Source of the DNA: Chloroflexi bacterium 44-23
GTDB lineage: Bacteria > Chloroflexota > Anaerolineae > Anaerolineales > Anaerolineaceae
Length of the DNA: 64,000 nt
NCBI GenBank assembly: GCA_001899005.1
Contig: MKUW01000006.1
Location: 1-64,000 of the forward strand
Direction of reading: 5' to 3'
Each line of letters begins with the position of its first letter. The first letter of the stretch is position 1. A program made the translations under genes and the position numbers. Of the stretch, positions 1 to 7,804 are shown piece after piece. Under the pieces are notes generated by a model. The model was not told the DNA's origin. It saw only the letters and a list, made by a program, of their open reading frames with translations, and searched no databases.

Positions 1-27
1 GCACTGCTACAAATTCAAGAATTAACA

Positions 28-104
28 AGCCTACCAACCAACAACTAACAAACTAACCAATCAACAAATCACCAAATCAACAAATCACCAAATCACCAAA
101 CCAA
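28..104. repeat. low-complexity ATCAACA/ATCACCA repeat
   Basis: This AT/AC-rich stretch is built from degenerate 7-9 nt units of the type ATCAACAA and ATCACCAA, with almost no G on the + strand. A 15-nt stretch from it (AATCAACAAATCACC) recurs at about 6289-6303 beside the 3' end of gltX. It lies upstream of the HAD phosphatase gene and has no open frame of note. It looks like a dispersed intergenic simple repeat. No function can be read from it. Confidence 0.6.
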
Positions 105-179
105 CGTTTTCTCCATTTCCAATTTCTACACGATTGGACTACAATTGGACGGTGACAAAATCAGCTATGATGGATACAT

Positions 180-845
180 ATGATTAAAGCTTTTATTTTT
201 GATTTTGATGGATTGATCCTGGATACAGAAGAAGCCTGCTATGAAGCCTGGCAGGAGATTTATGCTGACTACGGCACCAGCTTGCCACTCGAAACGTGGC
301 TGCTCTGTATTGGCACCACAAATGACGCCTGTGACCCGCTCGGGACACTTGCCAAATTATCCGGTCGGGACATCAACTACAACGCGGTCCAGACTGCCCA
401 CTCGAAAAGTTTCAGAGCGAAATCAAGGTTATTGCCGTTAAAACCCGGAGTCCTTGACTATCTTAAATGGGCACGTGCCAATGGCTTGCAAACTGCAGTT
501 GCCTCCTCATCCGCTCGCGATTGGGTCGTTCCACTTTTAGAGGAAAACGGTATCCTGCCATATTTTGATGTAATACAAACCAAGAACGATGTCAAAACGG
601 TCAAGCCCAATCCCGAATTGTTCATAGCGACCAAATCGATGCTCAAGCTAGAAGATTTTGAAGCTGTAATCTTCGAAGATTCATATAATGGTATTATTGC
701 CGGAAATCTTGCCAACCTTTACACGGTCGCAATACCCAATTCATTAACCAAAAATATGGACTTATCCGCAGCAAGCCATACCATTAGCAGTTTAGACCTC
801 ATCACACCGCCAAACCTGCTGAAAATGCTCGAAAAAGGCGTATAG
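180..845 (+). CDS. HAD-superfamily phosphatase (subfamily IA, beta-phosphoglucomutase-like)
   Basis: Cytoplasmic HAD hydrolase of 221 residues, a normal length for subfamily IA with an alpha-helical cap. Motif I is DFDGLILDTE with nucleophile Asp8 and acid/base Asp10. Motif II is around Ser109-Ser110 (ASSSA), motif III is Lys142 in VKPNP, and motif IV is Glu166-Asp167 in FEDSYNG. These are the Mg-dependent phosphoaspartyl catalysis residues, so the protein should be active. The substrate cannot be told from sequence; sugar phosphates are usual for beta-phosphoglucomutase-like members. A poor -10 (TACAAT at 140-145) lies upstream and there is no clear Shine-Dalgarno site. The rel gene follows after 52 nt on the same strand. 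Confidence 0.85.
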   Translation: MIKAFIFDFDGLILDTEEACYEAWQEIYADYGTSLPLETWLLCIGTTNDACDPLGTLAKLSGRDINYNAVQTAHSKSFRAKSRLLPLKPGVLDYLKWARANGLQTAVASSSARDWVVPLLEENGILPYFDVIQTKNDVKTVKPNPELFIATKSMLKLEDFEAVIFEDSYNGIIAGNLANLYTVAIPNSLTKNMDLSAASHTISSLDLITPPNLLKMLEKGV

Positions 846-897
846 ACGGATTCCATAGCTCTTCCAGTTCCTCGCCAGCAATTGAAAGAATGAATTA

Positions 898-3117
898 ATG
901 AAAATTGAAACCTTAATGGAACTCCTCCCGGATAATTACAACGTCATGGATCGTGACCTTGTCCTGAAAGCATACCGGTTCGCAGAGGCAGCTCACGAAG
1001 GTCAGACGCGTATCTCCGGAGAACCTTATATCACACACTCTGTTGCGGTAGCAGCCATTCTGGCTGAATTGAAAGTTCCACCGGCAGTTGTGGTGGCAGG
1101 CTTGCTGCACGATACAGTTGAAGATACAGCGGTAACACTGGCTGATTTGAAAAAAGAATTTGGTGAAGAGATCACCCGGCTTGTCGATGGAGTGACCAAA
1201 CTGACCAATCTGCCTCGTGTATCACGTGTCGAAGAAGTTCGCACGGCTGGCCAGATGGATGTAACAGAAATTTTGGAAGAAGAGGATGAGTCTCCAATCG
1301 ATCAACCGCGTGATAGAAAACGCGATCTTGCCAATGAGACATTGCGAAAAGTTTTTTTGGCCATGGGTGATGACATCCGCGTGGTGCTCATAAAGCTGGC
1401 AGATCGTTTGCACAACATGCGTACGCTCGGGTATATGCCTGAATCGAAGCGCAAAAGAATCGCGCAGGAAACTCTCGATATTTTCGCACCATTGGCCAAC
1501 CGTCTGGGTATCTGGCAAATCAAATGGGAACTGGAAGACCTGGGATTCCGCTATGTAAACCCGGATAAATACAAGGAAATAGCCAATAATCTGGCGTTGC
1601 GGCGCAAGGACCGTGAAATCGAAATTAAACAGATTGAAGAAAAATTGGTAAAGATCTTAAATGAAGCCGGCATCAAAGCTGATATAAGCGGCCGCTCCAA
1701 ACACATTTATTCAATTTATCGAAAAATGCAGGAAAAAGGCAAACCTTTCGATATGCTGATGGATCTGCGCGGTGTACGATTAATGGTGGCCGATATACCA
1801 AGCTGCTATGCGGCATTAGGTGTCATTCACACCCATTGGCGCCCAATTCCTCATGAATTCGATGATTATATTGCCGCACCGAAAGATAATTTCTATCAAA
1901 GTCTGCACACCGCTATTATCTACGATGACGGTAAACCTCTGGAAGTGCAAATCCGTACCCTGGAAATGCATCAAAGCGCGGAATATGGTATTGCTGCTCA
2001 TTGGCGTTATAAAGAACACGGCCCACGCGACCAAACGTATGAACAACGTATCAACTGGTTCCGGCGCTTGATGGAATGGCGCCAGGAAGTCGAAGACGCG
2101 GGCGAGTTCGTGGATAGCATGAAAAGTGATGTCTTCCAGGACCGCGTCTATGTTTTCACCCCGCGTGGCGACATTATCGATCTGCCTGCCGGAGCAACTC
2201 CGATTGATTTTGCCTACCATGTCCATACCGAAATTGGTCACCGTTGCCGCGGCGCAAAAATTAACGGCAAACTGGTTTCCCTTGATTACGCCCTGAAAAC
2301 CGGCGACCAGGTAGAGATATTAACCTCCAAGGTCGGCGGTCCCAGCCGAGACTGGCTCAATTCAAACTTGGGATTGGTCAAAACCCAGCGTGGCCGTTCG
2401 AAGATTCGTAATTGGTTTAAAAAACAAGATCGCGAGCAAAACGCTGCACAGGGAAAGATCATGTTCGAGCGTGAGATTAAACGTCTCGGATTGAAGAACG
2501 TCGAAGTTGACCATCTGGCCAAGCTATATGAGTTCCGCAATGTCGATGATTTCCATGTAGCCATCGGCTGTGGTGATCTCTCAATCGGCCGGATTGTCAA
2601 CAACTTGATCGCCAGCGAAGAATCAACTGAAGATCCATTATTATTCACCAAGCCGCCCAAAGAAAAACCTCTCAGCGGCGATTCAGTCACCGTGCTGGGC
2701 TTGAAAGGTCTATTGACTGTCCTGGCCAGATGCTGTAAACCTGCTCCGGGGGATGAAATTGTCGGCTATATCACGCGCGGCCGGGGTGCCACAATTCATC
2801 GCGCTGATTGTCCCAATATCTTGCGCATGACCGACCGTGAACGAATCGTAAAAGTCTCCTGGGGTGAACTGGAAAAGACCTATCCGGTTGCGATTGAAGT
2901 CAAGGCCTACGATCGCCAGGGATTAATGGGCGATATCTCCAGTGTTCTTAGCAATGAGGGTGGAAATCTAGTTGACATTCAACTTAAAGTAACCCATAAT
3001 CTTGCAACCATCAAATTGATGGTTGAAGTAAGTGATATATCGCAGCTTAGCCGCTTGTTAACCCGCATCGAAAACCTGCCCAATGTAATGGAAGCTTACC
3101 GACTGCGTTCTACCTAG
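898..3117 (+). CDS. rel: bifunctional (p)ppGpp synthetase/hydrolase (RelA/SpoT family)
   Basis: Long Rel protein of 739 residues that makes and degrades the stringent-response alarmone (p)ppGpp in the cytoplasm. Domains in order: HD hydrolase (His47, His71-Asp72, Glu75-Asp76 all present), the synthetase domain with the DLRGVR and EVQIRT motifs (roughly 280-360), TGS (about 410-475), a Cys-containing zinc-finger-like part (ARCCKPAPGDEI), and a C-terminal ACT domain (about 665-739). Both catalytic sites look intact, so it is probably bifunctional. An acidic insertion (about residues 112-140, EILEEEDES) sits between the ED motif region and the KLADRLHNMRT helix of the hydrolase domain. The next gene, moeA, starts 14 nt downstream and is probably co-transcribed. 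Confidence 0.95.
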   Translation: MKIETLMELLPDNYNVMDRDLVLKAYRFAEAAHEGQTRISGEPYITHSVAVAAILAELKVPPAVVVAGLLHDTVEDTAVTLADLKKEFGEEITRLVDGVTKLTNLPRVSRVEEVRTAGQMDVTEILEEEDESPIDQPRDRKRDLANETLRKVFLAMGDDIRVVLIKLADRLHNMRTLGYMPESKRKRIAQETLDIFAPLANRLGIWQIKWELEDLGFRYVNPDKYKEIANNLALRRKDREIEIKQIEEKLVKILNEAGIKADISGRSKHIYSIYRKMQEKGKPFDMLMDLRGVRLMVADIPSCYAALGVIHTHWRPIPHEFDDYIAAPKDNFYQSLHTAIIYDDGKPLEVQIRTLEMHQSAEYGIAAHWRYKEHGPRDQTYEQRINWFRRLMEWRQEVEDAGEFVDSMKSDVFQDRVYVFTPRGDIIDLPAGATPIDFAYHVHTEIGHRCRGAKINGKLVSLDYALKTGDQVEILTSKVGGPSRDWLNSNLGLVKTQRGRSKIRNWFKKQDREQNAAQGKIMFEREIKRLGLKNVEVDHLAKLYEFRNVDDFHVAIGCGDLSIGRIVNNLIASEESTEDPLLFTKPPKEKPLSGDSVTVLGLKGLLTVLARCCKPAPGDEIVGYITRGRGATIHRADCPNILRMTDRERIVKVSWGELEKTYPVAIEVKAYDRQGLMGDISSVLSNEGGNLVDIQLKVTHNLATIKLMVEVSDISQLSRLLTRIENLPNVMEAYRLRST

Positions 3118-3131
3118 GAGTATCCTGAAAA

Positions 3132-4376
3132 ATGGAAAACCAAACGCTGCTCTCGGTTACGGAAGCCAAACAACGTATTCTTTCCCAATTCGAACCTAAA
3201 AACCCGATCCGGATTGAACTGCGAGATGCTCTTGGCTGCGTACTGGCAACTGATATCAATGCCCCCATGGATTCTCCGCCCTTCGACAATTCCAGCATGG
3301 ACGGGTTTGCGGTAAAAGCACAGGATTGTGGGCACGCCGACCCCAATCATCCAGTCCATCTGGCAGTAGTTGCTGATATTCCCGCCGGTCAAAAACCACA
3401 GGTGAAAATTGAGCGCGGTCAAGCAGCCCGGATCATGACCGGCGCTCAATTACCTGCCGGAGCGGATGCAGTAATCCCGGTCGAATTGACCAGCGTTTCC
3501 GATCGTTACAACCGGACCGAACTGCCCGAAAGCGTCGAGATTTATCAAACGGCACAGCCCGGACAGAATGTACGTCCGGCCGGGCAAGATATCCGCCAAG
3601 GACAGGTTGTCTTGAAGTCAGGCCATCTCCTCAAGCCGCATGACCTCGGTTTTCTGGCAGGTATGGGTATCACCCATATTTATAGCTTCCCCAAACCCAC
3701 AATTGCCTTATTTTCCTCCGGAGATGAACTGGTTTCACCCGGTCAGACGTTAGGTGATGGGCAAGTCTACGACATCAATTCCCTCTCAATCAGCTTGCTC
3801 CTACAGAGTTTTGGTGCCAATGTACTTGAATTAGGCGTTGCTGCTGATACCTATTCTGCCGTTCAAGCACTTCTACAAAAAGCAGTCGAACTGCATGCCG
3901 ATATGATTGTCAGCACCGCCGGTGTCAGCCTGGGTGTTTACGATTTTGTCAAACAGGTTGTTACAGAAAATGGCAGCCTCAATTTCTGGAAAGTGAATAT
4001 GCGTCCCGGTAAACCGCTTACATTCGGTTCTTTTGGGAATCAAAATATTCCTTTTATCGGCTTGCCAGGCAACCCGGTCTCGGCTTACGTCAGCAGCCGC
4101 ATCTTCATTCGCCCCATCATTTACAAATTACTCGGCAGGGCTTTTACGGAGACTTTGGGCGAAGCAGTTCTGGGTGAAGAAGTCCATTCAGATGGACGGG
4201 AAAGTTATTTACGAGTAGAGCTGGTTGAAAAAGATGGACTTCCCTACGCGAAACTGGCCCAGCATCAGGGTTCCGGAAACATGTATTCACTAGTTTGCGC
4301 AAATGCTTTACTGATTATTCCAGCTGGGGTAAAATCGCTGGCAAAAGGAAGTCGAGCAAAAATAATCTCGATTTAA
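3132..4376 (+). CDS. moeA: molybdopterin molybdenumtransferase MoeA
   Basis: MoeA inserts molybdate (or tungstate) into adenylylated molybdopterin in the last step of Mo-cofactor synthesis. Its 414 residues are full length. The N-terminal part has the family signature PPFDNSSMDGFAVKA near residues 47-61. The molybdopterin-binding domain has FSSGDELV, YDINS, STAGVSLGVYDFV and LPGNPVSAYV, and a C-terminal beta-barrel domain IV follows. The start is supported by AGGAG at 3117-3121. It is one of three MoeA-type proteins in the window; the others are near 44.6-47.8 kb. A Mo/W enzyme, formate dehydrogenase, is encoded at 24.6 kb. Confidence 0.93.
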   Translation: MENQTLLSVTEAKQRILSQFEPKNPIRIELRDALGCVLATDINAPMDSPPFDNSSMDGFAVKAQDCGHADPNHPVHLAVVADIPAGQKPQVKIERGQAARIMTGAQLPAGADAVIPVELTSVSDRYNRTELPESVEIYQTAQPGQNVRPAGQDIRQGQVVLKSGHLLKPHDLGFLAGMGITHIYSFPKPTIALFSSGDELVSPGQTLGDGQVYDINSLSISLLLQSFGANVLELGVAADTYSAVQALLQKAVELHADMIVSTAGVSLGVYDFVKQVVTENGSLNFWKVNMRPGKPLTFGSFGNQNIPFIGLPGNPVSAYVSSRIFIRPIIYKLLGRAFTETLGEAVLGEEVHSDGRESYLRVELVEKDGLPYAKLAQHQGSGNMYSLVCANALLIIPAGVKSLAKGSRAKIISI

Positions 4377-4387
4377 ACACTACCAAT

Positions 4388-4819
4388 ATGACAAAAAAAT
4401 TGCTGATTATCATCTCAATCCTAGGTTTTTTAGACGCAACCTACTTATTAATTATCAAACTAACCGCAAATCAAGCGCTGTGTGTTCCCGGGCTGGGCGA
4501 TTGTTGGACTGTCAACACCAGCAGCTACAGTGAATGGAATGGAATTCCCCTTTCAGCACTTGGCGCGTTGGCTTACATTGCTATTTTGCTGATCACCATC
4601 TTTCGCACAAAAATCGATTTATTAAGAAACTTCGGGCACATTCTTACCCTTGGAATTGCTTTAAGCGGATTTATTTTTTCCATTTACTTGACATACTTAC
4701 AATTTGCTGTTATTAAAGCCATTTGCCCATTCTGTTTAGTTTCGGCAGTGACGATGACAACTGTTTTTGTACTTTCAATCATACGATATTTGGAAATTCA
4801 AAGACAACATGAGCAGTAA
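4388..4819 (+). CDS. VKOR-family membrane thiol oxidoreductase
   Basis: Integral membrane protein of 143 residues from the ATG at 4388, with four or five predicted helices. It matches the bacterial vitamin K epoxide reductase family, which reoxidises DsbA-like partners using quinone. Visible residues are the loop cysteines Cys32 and Cys39, the motif with Ser46 and NGIPLSALG, and the active-site CPFC (Cys113/Cys116) near the last helices. No fused thioredoxin domain is present, so a separate partner is needed; none is encoded nearby. A longer frame from 4295 would overlap moeA and adds a non-conserved charged tail, so I reject it. No Shine-Dalgarno site precedes the ATG, which is 11 nt after the moeA stop, suggesting coupling. 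Confidence 0.8.
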   Translation: MTKKLLIIISILGFLDATYLLIIKLTANQALCVPGLGDCWTVNTSSYSEWNGIPLSALGALAYIAILLITIFRTKIDLLRNFGHILTLGIALSGFIFSIYLTYLQFAVIKAICPFCLVSAVTMTTVFVLSIIRYLEIQRQHEQ

Positions 4820-4850
4820 AGAATCGAAAAAATACTAGGAGGAAAAATAT

Positions 4851-5090
4851 ATGCCCAAAATTCGATGTCATTACGAGGACTGTGGATTTTTAGATGAAGG
4901 CTTCTGTTCTGCTGCATTGATTGAGCTGGACCCCGATAAGGGTTGTCTCACCTACGTACCAACCGCAGACTCAATCCCTGAAGAACCCTGGGACAATGAT
5001 GAGGATGAAGAAGTGGAAGAATGGGGGGAATTGGGTAGCCTGGAAGAAGAGGAAGAGGACGACTGGCTGGAAGAGGACGAAGAGTACTAA
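4851..5090 (+). CDS. small acidic Cys-cluster protein (DUF1540-like module plus acidic tail)
   Basis: This 79-residue protein has a perfect ribosome-binding site (AGGAGG) ahead of its ATG. The first half holds cysteines at 6, 11, 19 and 32 in a C-x4-C-x7-C-x12-C arrangement, with the CSAALIEL stretch after Cys19. This resembles the short DUF1540 metal-binding module, though I infer that from memory of its pattern. The second half is almost all Glu, Asp and Trp and should be disordered and strongly negative. It may bind metal or a basic partner; the function is unknown. A rho-independent terminator closes the unit 39 nt after the stop. Confidence 0.7.
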   Translation: MPKIRCHYEDCGFLDEGFCSAALIELDPDKGCLTYVPTADSIPEEPWDNDEDEEVEEWGELGSLEEEEEDDWLEEDEEY

Positions 5091-5129
5091 AACCGGCGAG
5101 GTTCGAATTTTCTGATCGAAATATGAAAA

Positions 5130-5160
5130 AGTGGTTGTGCAGACAGCCACTTTTTTTTAT
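5130..5160 (+). terminator. rho-independent terminator after the acidic Cys protein
   Basis: A 9-bp stem (AGTGGTTGT pairing with ACAGCCACT, one G-U pair) with a 4-nt GCAG loop is followed by eight T residues at 5151-5158. It ends the + strand unit running from the HAD or rel gene. Confidence 0.85.
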
Positions 5161-5262
5161 TCGCGTTGAGTAAGAAATGACCAAGCAATGGCCTGCCATT
5201 ATTCGCTTTAATCACGAATGGCGCGAGTTTGCGAATGAAACGAAAGGAATCTGTTTTTTTGT

Positions 5263-5799
5263 TTATGTAATCCTACGAATGGCAATTTCGATTTGATCCA
5301 TTAATACTTTTTCCAGATTTTCCTTGCCATTAAATGACTCAAGCACAAGTCTGCCTATTTTGCAATTATTTGTTCCGAATACAGATTTGGCATTGCACGC
5401 CATATCCAGAACATGTTGATTTTTATCATTGTGGCCGCTGGCTTTCCTAATAACAACCAGACTTGTCCACTCGCCAACATCCACCCGCTTTTTTCCAGGG
5501 CAATAAATTGAGTTTCCTATTAAGACCGCAAAGAAATCGCCAATTAATGTTTTTTGGTTGGACACAGATTCTTCAATTTCGATCAGTGCAATTGCTTTAT
5601 TGCTCTTCTTTTCAATAATAGCAATATCCAATTGACTGATTTCACTTTTTTTGGTCAGATTTTCATCATAGGAAACCACAATTTTTCCAACAAACTCAGC
5701 CGCCGGACCGTGGTCATAATACACCCAATATCCTTGATCTTTTAATTGGCCCGACAAGCATCCGGCAGCAGCTGAAGTCAATTGACCATGTGCATTCAT
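5263..5799 (-). CDS. PD-(D/E)XK nuclease-like protein, function unknown
   Basis: This 178-residue soluble protein is not part of a recognised family that I can name. Its core QLDIAII...ALIEIEES gives Asp58 followed 16 and 18 residues later by Glu74 and Glu76 on a hydrophobic strand. That is the D-x(n)-E-x-E layout of PD-(D/E)XK fold nucleases with Glu in place of the usual Lys. A helix rich in Gln and Lys follows. It is a solitary gene with no methyltransferase, helicase or toxin-antitoxin partner beside it, so a restriction role is not supported. A GGGGAGA ribosome-binding site lies 8-10 nt before the ATG. The fold assignment is an inference from the motif. Confidence 0.6.
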   Translation of the reverse strand: MNAHGQLTSAAAGCLSGQLKDQGYWVYYDHGPAAEFVGKIVVSYDENLTKKSEISQLDIAIIEKKSNKAIALIEIEESVSNQKTLIGDFFAVLIGNSIYCPGKKRVDVGEWTSLVVIRKASGHNDKNQHVLDMACNAKSVFGTNNCKIGRLVLESFNGKENLEKVLMDQIEIAIRRIT

Positions 5800-6023
5800 T
5801 CTTTATATCTCCCCAAACTTAGTATCCACCCATCACAATAGTGACTCTGCATAACACAGGCTCTTTGCAAGCCCCCGCTCTTATTCTTTGGACCTGTGGC
5901 AATCTCGTTAAAGTTGAATGCTTTTAACATATGAAAGTACTTCTCAAGGAGTTTTTTTTTAAAAAAGGGTGGCTAGTTACAAAGAATAAATATATTTGTG
6001 TACAAAACTCCATAGTAATAATA

Positions 6024-6043
6024 TGGCGGCCTTGCGACCGCCA
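6024..6043 (-). terminator. GC-rich hairpin downstream of tRNA-Gln
   Basis: A perfect 6-bp stem, TGGCGG with CCGCCA, and an 8-nt loop lie 10 nt beyond the 3' end of tRNA-Gln on the minus strand. There is no run of T after it, so termination or 3'-end protection is only suggested. Confidence 0.4.
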
Positions 6044-6053
6044 CACCCGTAGG

Positions 6054-6124
6054 CTGGGGGTAGAGGACTCGAACCTCTACTGGCTGATCCAGAGTCAGCT
6101 GTCCTACCATTAGACGAACCCCCA
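6054..6124 (-). tRNA. tRNA-Gln (anticodon CTG)
   Basis: The minus strand folds as a full cloverleaf of 71 nt. The acceptor stem is TGGGGGT with ACCCCCA, the D arm contains AATGGTAGG, and the anticodon stem GCTGA/TCAGC encloses loop CTCTGGA with anticodon CTG. The T arm is AGAGG-TTCGAGT-CCTCT. The discriminator is G, usual for tRNA-Gln. CCA is not encoded. It reads CAG codons. The gene for glutamyl-tRNA synthetase lies just upstream on the same strand. Confidence 0.95.
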
Positions 6125-6184
6125 ATAACGGTCAAAGTTTATCATATGCAGTTGCAGTTGTACAGTGAAAAGAGCTGCCTGGCG

Positions 6185-6303
6185 GCTTGTTGATTTGGTT
6201 TTTGGTTGATTGGTTTTCGGCGGATTTGATCACTTCATTCTGCAACCCAACCCCACGAATTCATAAATTCACAAAAAACTAGTTTACTAATCAACAAATC
6301 ACC
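6185..6303. repeat. simple-repeat patch with inverted TTGTTGATT / AATCAACAA
   Basis: The segment between tRNA-Gln and gltX holds TTGTTGATTTGG-type units near 6188-6215 and the opposite-orientation AATCAACAAATCACC near 6289-6303. It matches the repeat at the start of the window. The outer 9-10 nt could pair. No gene is seen in 6125-6298. Confidence 0.45.
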
Positions 6304-7789
6304 GATCATTACTCTCTTCCAACAACGCTATCGCAATTTTCAAGCGCTCAATTACTTTCTCACGCCCAATAATAGCCAAACTTTCAAATAATGGCGGGCT
6401 GACCATCAATCCTGTCACAGCTACACGCAAAATACCGAAGACCTGACCGGGTTTTAAACCGGTTTTCTCCACCAGCGTGCGTAATGGCGGTTCGACAGTA
6501 TCCAGTTCAAGATTTGGAACGGCTTCCAGCACCGCCAGAATCTTGCGGGCAATCTCCAGTGTACCGGCGGCATCCAACTTTTTTGCGATCAGTTCATCAA
6601 GGATCGGGGAGACCTTTTCTTCGAAGAAGAACCCAGCCAGCGGAATGGCATCATCGAGAGTCACCAGGCGCTCCTGAATGATAGGTGTTATTTTCCGCAG
6701 CACGTCTATGTCGACCTTATAGCCGGCCTTTTCGAAAAATGGCTTCAAGCGCTGCGCCAAATCATCAACAGTCAGATTGCGGATGTGCAGGCCGTTGAAA
6801 TGATCCAGCTTGGTGAAATTAATCGCTGCAGGTGATGGATTCAGTTTCTGAATACTAAATTTCTCAACCAAATCTGGTAAAGTAAAAAATTCAGTATGAT
6901 CATCATAACTCCAACCCATCAAAGCAATCCAGTTATTAACTGCTTCGGGTAAATAGCCCAATTCCAGCAGATCTTTGATGAAGATCGATCTGCCATCCTG
7001 TATCAGGTCTGCTGCCTCGCGTTTGCTCATTTTTCCCTTGCCGGAGGGCTTTAGAAACACGCTCAGATGAATCCATTTGGGTTCTACCCAACCGAAAGCA
7101 CGGTGAATGAGAGCATGTAAGGGGAAGGTCGGCAGCCATTCCGCGCCACGAAATACATGGGTAATCTCCATCAGATGATCATCCACCACGGCCGCCAGAT
7201 GGTAGAGAGCGAAACCATCTGATTTAATCAGAATGATGTCATCCAGAGTGCGATTGTCAATTACCATTTCACCACGCAATTCATCCACAACCCTGGTGAC
7301 CCCATCTAGCGGGGTTTTAAACCGGATCACAAAGGTTTCACCAGCTGCAATGCGCTGATCTGCTTCGGTCAGGCTCAGGTTCCGGCATGTGCCGCTGTAG
7401 TGAGTATTTTCTTTGTTGGCAATTTGTTTTTCGCGTTCCGCTTTAATTGTCTCTGGAGTGCAGAAACAATAAAAAGCATGACCTGTTTCCACCAACCTGC
7501 GGGCATGCTGCAGGTAAATTTCTTTACGTTCCGTTTGGCGATATGGACCATATTGCCCACCGACCTGAGGGCCTTCATCCCATTGCAAACCCAGCCAGCG
7601 CAAACCGGCATAAAGCTCTTCTTCTGCCCCTTCAACCGTTCGTTTTTTGTCCGTATCTTCAATCCGTAAAATGAATTGCCCACCGGTTTGGCGTGCAAGT
7701 AGATAATCATACAGCGCAGTGCGAGCGCTGCCAAAGTGCATGTGGCCGGTTGGTGATGGGGCAAAGCGAGTGCGGGCAGTTTTTTCCAT
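6299..7789 (-). CDS. gltX: glutamyl-tRNA synthetase
   Basis: Class I aminoacyl-tRNA synthetase charging tRNA-Glu in the cytoplasm; 496 residues. The HIGH-type signature is PSPTGHMHFG (His16-Gly20) and the second signature is KMSKR at 253-257. The Rossmann fold has LRIEDTDKKR, and the C-terminal half is an all-helical anticodon-binding domain. I chose the ATG at 7789 because GGAGAG lies 9 nt before it; the in-frame ATG at 7804 has that sequence inside the frame and no site of its own. It is the last gene of the rod-shape operon, 15 nt after rodA. Whether it also charges tRNA-Gln cannot be told from sequence alone. Confidence 0.95.
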   Translation of the reverse strand: MEKTARTRFAPSPTGHMHFGSARTALYDYLLARQTGGQFILRIEDTDKKRTVEGAEEELYAGLRWLGLQWDEGPQVGGQYGPYRQTERKEIYLQHARRLVETGHAFYCFCTPETIKAEREKQIANKENTHYSGTCRNLSLTEADQRIAAGETFVIRFKTPLDGVTRVVDELRGEMVIDNRTLDDIILIKSDGFALYHLAAVVDDHLMEITHVFRGAEWLPTFPLHALIHRAFGWVEPKWIHLSVFLKPSGKGKMSKREAADLIQDGRSIFIKDLLELGYLPEAVNNWIALMGWSYDDHTEFFTLPDLVEKFSIQKLNPSPAAINFTKLDHFNGLHIRNLTVDDLAQRLKPFFEKAGYKVDIDVLRKITPIIQERLVTLDDAIPLAGFFFEEKVSPILDELIAKKLDAAGTLEIARKILAVLEAVPNLELDTVEPPLRTLVEKTGLKPGQVFGILRVAVTGLMVSPPLFESLAIIGREKVIERLKIAIALLEESNDR

Positions 7790-7804
7790 GTTAAATCTCT
7801 CCAT

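Noticed and set aside
1816..2241. 141-codon minus frame inside rel
   Set aside because: A shadow of the rel reading frame; composition is random and no start signals are present.
4295..4387. Upstream extension of the VKOR-like gene
   Set aside because: It would overlap moeA and adds basic residues not seen in the family; the ATG at 4388 begins the first membrane helix.
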